Assembly: GCA_013695885.1 (NCBI GenBank)
Contig: JACCZP010000002.1
Coordinates: 1-5,672, forward strand
Direction of reading: 5' to 3'
DNA length: 5,672 nt
Source: Thermoleophilaceae bacterium
Lineage (GTDB): Bacteria > Actinomycetota > Thermoleophilia > Solirubrobacterales > Thermoleophilaceae
The notes beneath the pieces are model-generated. The model saw only the letters and a program-made list of their open reading frames with translations, was not told the DNA's origin and did no database searches. A program made the position numbers and the translations under genes. This document shows positions 4,491-5,672 of this stretch, piece after piece (the first letter of the stretch is position 1; every line of letters starts with the position of its first letter).

Positions 4491-5672
4491 TCATGCCGCC
4501 TGCGTCTCGCCCGCCGGATCGAAGATCGTCGGCCCGGAGACGCTGGTCGAGACCGCCTCGAGCGCCTTTTCGAGCAGCGCTCGCCGCCACTCGCGCTCGG
4601 CCTCGGTGTCGAGGGAGGGATCGCCGGTGGGGTAGGGGATCCCCCGCGTGGGAACGATCCGAGAGGCGCCCACCCGCTGTGCGATCGAGACCAGGTTGCA
4701 CAGGACGGCGGTGGGGATCCCGGCGCGCTCCAGCTCCTTGCTCAGCGTTGACCCGCAACGCGTGCCCGTTCCTCAGGTCGCCGTCAGGACGGCCGCCTGG
4801 ACCTCCGCCTTGTGAAGCTCCACGGCCCACTCGACGCCGAAGTGCTTGGCCGCGGCCACGGCGGTGCCGTTGCCCGTGGTCACCAGGTACTCGGTGTGCA
4901 GGCGCCCGATCGCCCCCTCCCGCTCCAGCTCCCGGGCCACGTCCAGCGGCAGCATGCGGTGCGGATCCTCGTCCGCCGCGACGGTGGCGAAGCCGCCGTC
5001 GACCGACTCGAACTCGCCCTCGGGGAGCGAGTCGCGCTCCTCCAGCGCATAGCGAAGCCAGCGCGTGGCGCGTGCGGACTCGAGCTTGTCGGGGTTGCCG
5101 GCGGGCACCAGCCCCCCCTCGGTGACCAGGGCGAGCGTCGCGTCCGAGAGATCCTCGACCGGGCCGGCCGGCACCACCTGGTCGAAGTCGGGCGGCGCAA
5201 GCTCGGTGCGCTCGGTGTCGCCGCCCAGGCGGGCGAGCACGAGCTCCACGGCCCGCTCGGCCGCGGGAGCGTCGGCGAGCACGTTGGTCCGCCGCGACCG
5301 CGAGATGCGCCCCTCCTCTTCGCCGATCTCCTCGCCGGCGGCGAGCTTCTGCACCGCGGCCGCGAGGCGCTCCAGGGTGCCCTTCATCCTGCGGGAGGTC
5401 TCGCCGCTCTCGACGACGGGCGCGGCGCCCGCGTCCTGGAGCCCCGGGTTGTCCTCGTGCATCGAGGCGATCGCCTTGAGCCCGCGCGCGTGCGCCGCTG
5501 CGACCACGGCCGAGCAGGCGACCCCGTAGCGACCGCTGGTGAAGGCGGGGCCGGCCACGACCAGCTCGGGATCAGCATCGTCCGCCAGCGAGAGGATCTC
5601 CTCGGCGGCCCCCGCCGTGCCGGCGGCGTAGTCGTCGCCGCAGAAGACGGTGGCGACGACCTCGTGCTCGTC
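4491..5672 (-). CDS. grdB: Glycine/betaine/sarcosine reductase selenoprotein B (contains selenocysteine; 5' end beyond the window)
   Basis: GrdB (or the related sarcosine GrdF or betaine GrdH) is the substrate-specific selenoprotein that, with a pyruvoyl partner, cleaves the C-N bond. The visible 393 residues begin DEHEVVATVFCGDDYAAG, which lies about 45 residues into the family, so a short N-terminus is missing. Landmarks are VAGPAFTSGRYGVACS (residues 38-53), MHEDNPGLQ, the VTEGGLVPAGNPD region, and LVTTGNGTAVAAAKHFG before the Sec. The TGA at 4775-4773 is residue 300 of the visible part, in VLTATUGTGTRCGSTL. Translation then continues with ELERAGIP, RVGASRIVPTRGIPYPTGDP and a C-terminus ending ETQAA at a real TGA (4493-4491). 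Family similarity on both sides proves recoding. The common motif as I recall it is UxxCxxC; here the first Cys is Gly. Which amine it uses cannot be read from the sequence. Confidence 0.96.
4745..4761 (-). promoter_or_regulatory. Candidate SECIS hairpin of grdB
   Basis: A perfect six-pair stem GCGTTG-CGGGT-CAACGC starts 12 bases after the selenocysteine TGA, with its five-base loop beginning at base 18. The distance and a G-rich loop followed by U resemble the Escherichia coli fdhF element, whose loop lies at nearly the same distance. An internal loop below the stem (AC opposite TGA) is followed by two further G-C pairs. Position and stem quality make it the best SECIS candidate here. Confidence 0.62.
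4773..4775 (-). other. Selenocysteine UGA codon in grdB
   Basis: The minus-strand TGA sits between ACG-GCG-ACC (Thr-Ala-Thr) and GGA-ACG-GGC (Gly-Thr-Gly), giving TATUGTG. It aligns with the TSTUGT motif that I recall for GrdB-family proteins. The downstream frame encodes the conserved C-terminal domain, so the codon is read as Sec. Confidence 0.95.

Noticed and set aside
4491..4673. A separate 60-residue gene downstream of a truncated grdB
   Set aside because: The frame is the same as grdB, and the sequence from the TGA to the GTG at 4673 is also family-like. It is the C-terminus of one selenoprotein.
2798..5125. A 775-codon open frame on the plus strand
   Set aside because: It lies antisense to grdB, grdC and trxA, is rich in Arg, Ala and Pro with no recognisable domain, and is a typical shadow frame of GC-rich genes.
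1..5672. tRNA or rRNA genes, CRISPR arrays, insertion sequences, long direct repeats
   Set aside because: No repeat arrays, transposase-like frames, terminal inverted repeats or tRNA-like cloverleaf signals were seen. Coding genes fill nearly the whole window.

Overview
The window is GC-rich DNA (roughly 70% G+C by eye) with GTG starts, tightly packed genes and long open shadow frames on the non-coding strand. This fits a high-GC bacterium, most likely an actinobacterium (possibly of the Thermoleophilia/Rubrobacteria kind), but the taxonomy is inferred from composition and protein style only.

Left part (1-1147). A divergent gene pair shares a 98-base intergenic region. On the minus strand is the N-terminal 191 residues of a SelO-family protein adenylyltransferase, which runs off the left edge. 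On the plus strand is a 157-residue, apparently all-helical protein of unknown function. Both start at GTG without a convincing Shine-Dalgarno sequence, and each has a TAnnnT box 7-10 bases upstream, which suggests leaderless transcripts.

Right part (1185-5672, all minus strand). A tightly packed operon encodes glycine/sarcosine/betaine reductase and its electron supply. In transcription order it is grdB-type selenoprotein B (5' end outside the window), grdC, trxA, grdA and trxB. Two genes contain an in-frame TGA that must be read as selenocysteine: grdA (TGA at 2533-2531, CFVU motif) and grdB (TGA at 4775-4773, TATUGTGTRCG motif). Without Sec decoding each looks like two broken fragments; joined, each matches its family end to end. 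Plausible bacterial SECIS hairpins follow both codons.

How the genes work together. NADPH reduces TrxB, TrxB reduces the Grd-type thioredoxin TrxA, and TrxA re-reduces GrdA. In the known clostridial system the selenol of protein B cleaves the C-N bond of the amine substrate. The carboxymethyl group then passes to the GrdA selenocysteine, and protein C (GrdC with GrdD) releases acetyl phosphate. GrdD, the pyruvoyl-forming proprotein GrdE (or its GrdG/GrdI counterparts) and the Sec machinery are not in the window. The operon ends at trxB against the convergent helical gene, so any linked grdD/grdE would have to lie beyond the right edge. The main points of interest are the occurrence of this Stickland-type reductase in a high-GC background, the grdC-trxA-grdA-trxB order with no adjacent grdD, and a Cys-to-Gly change in the GrdB Sec motif.
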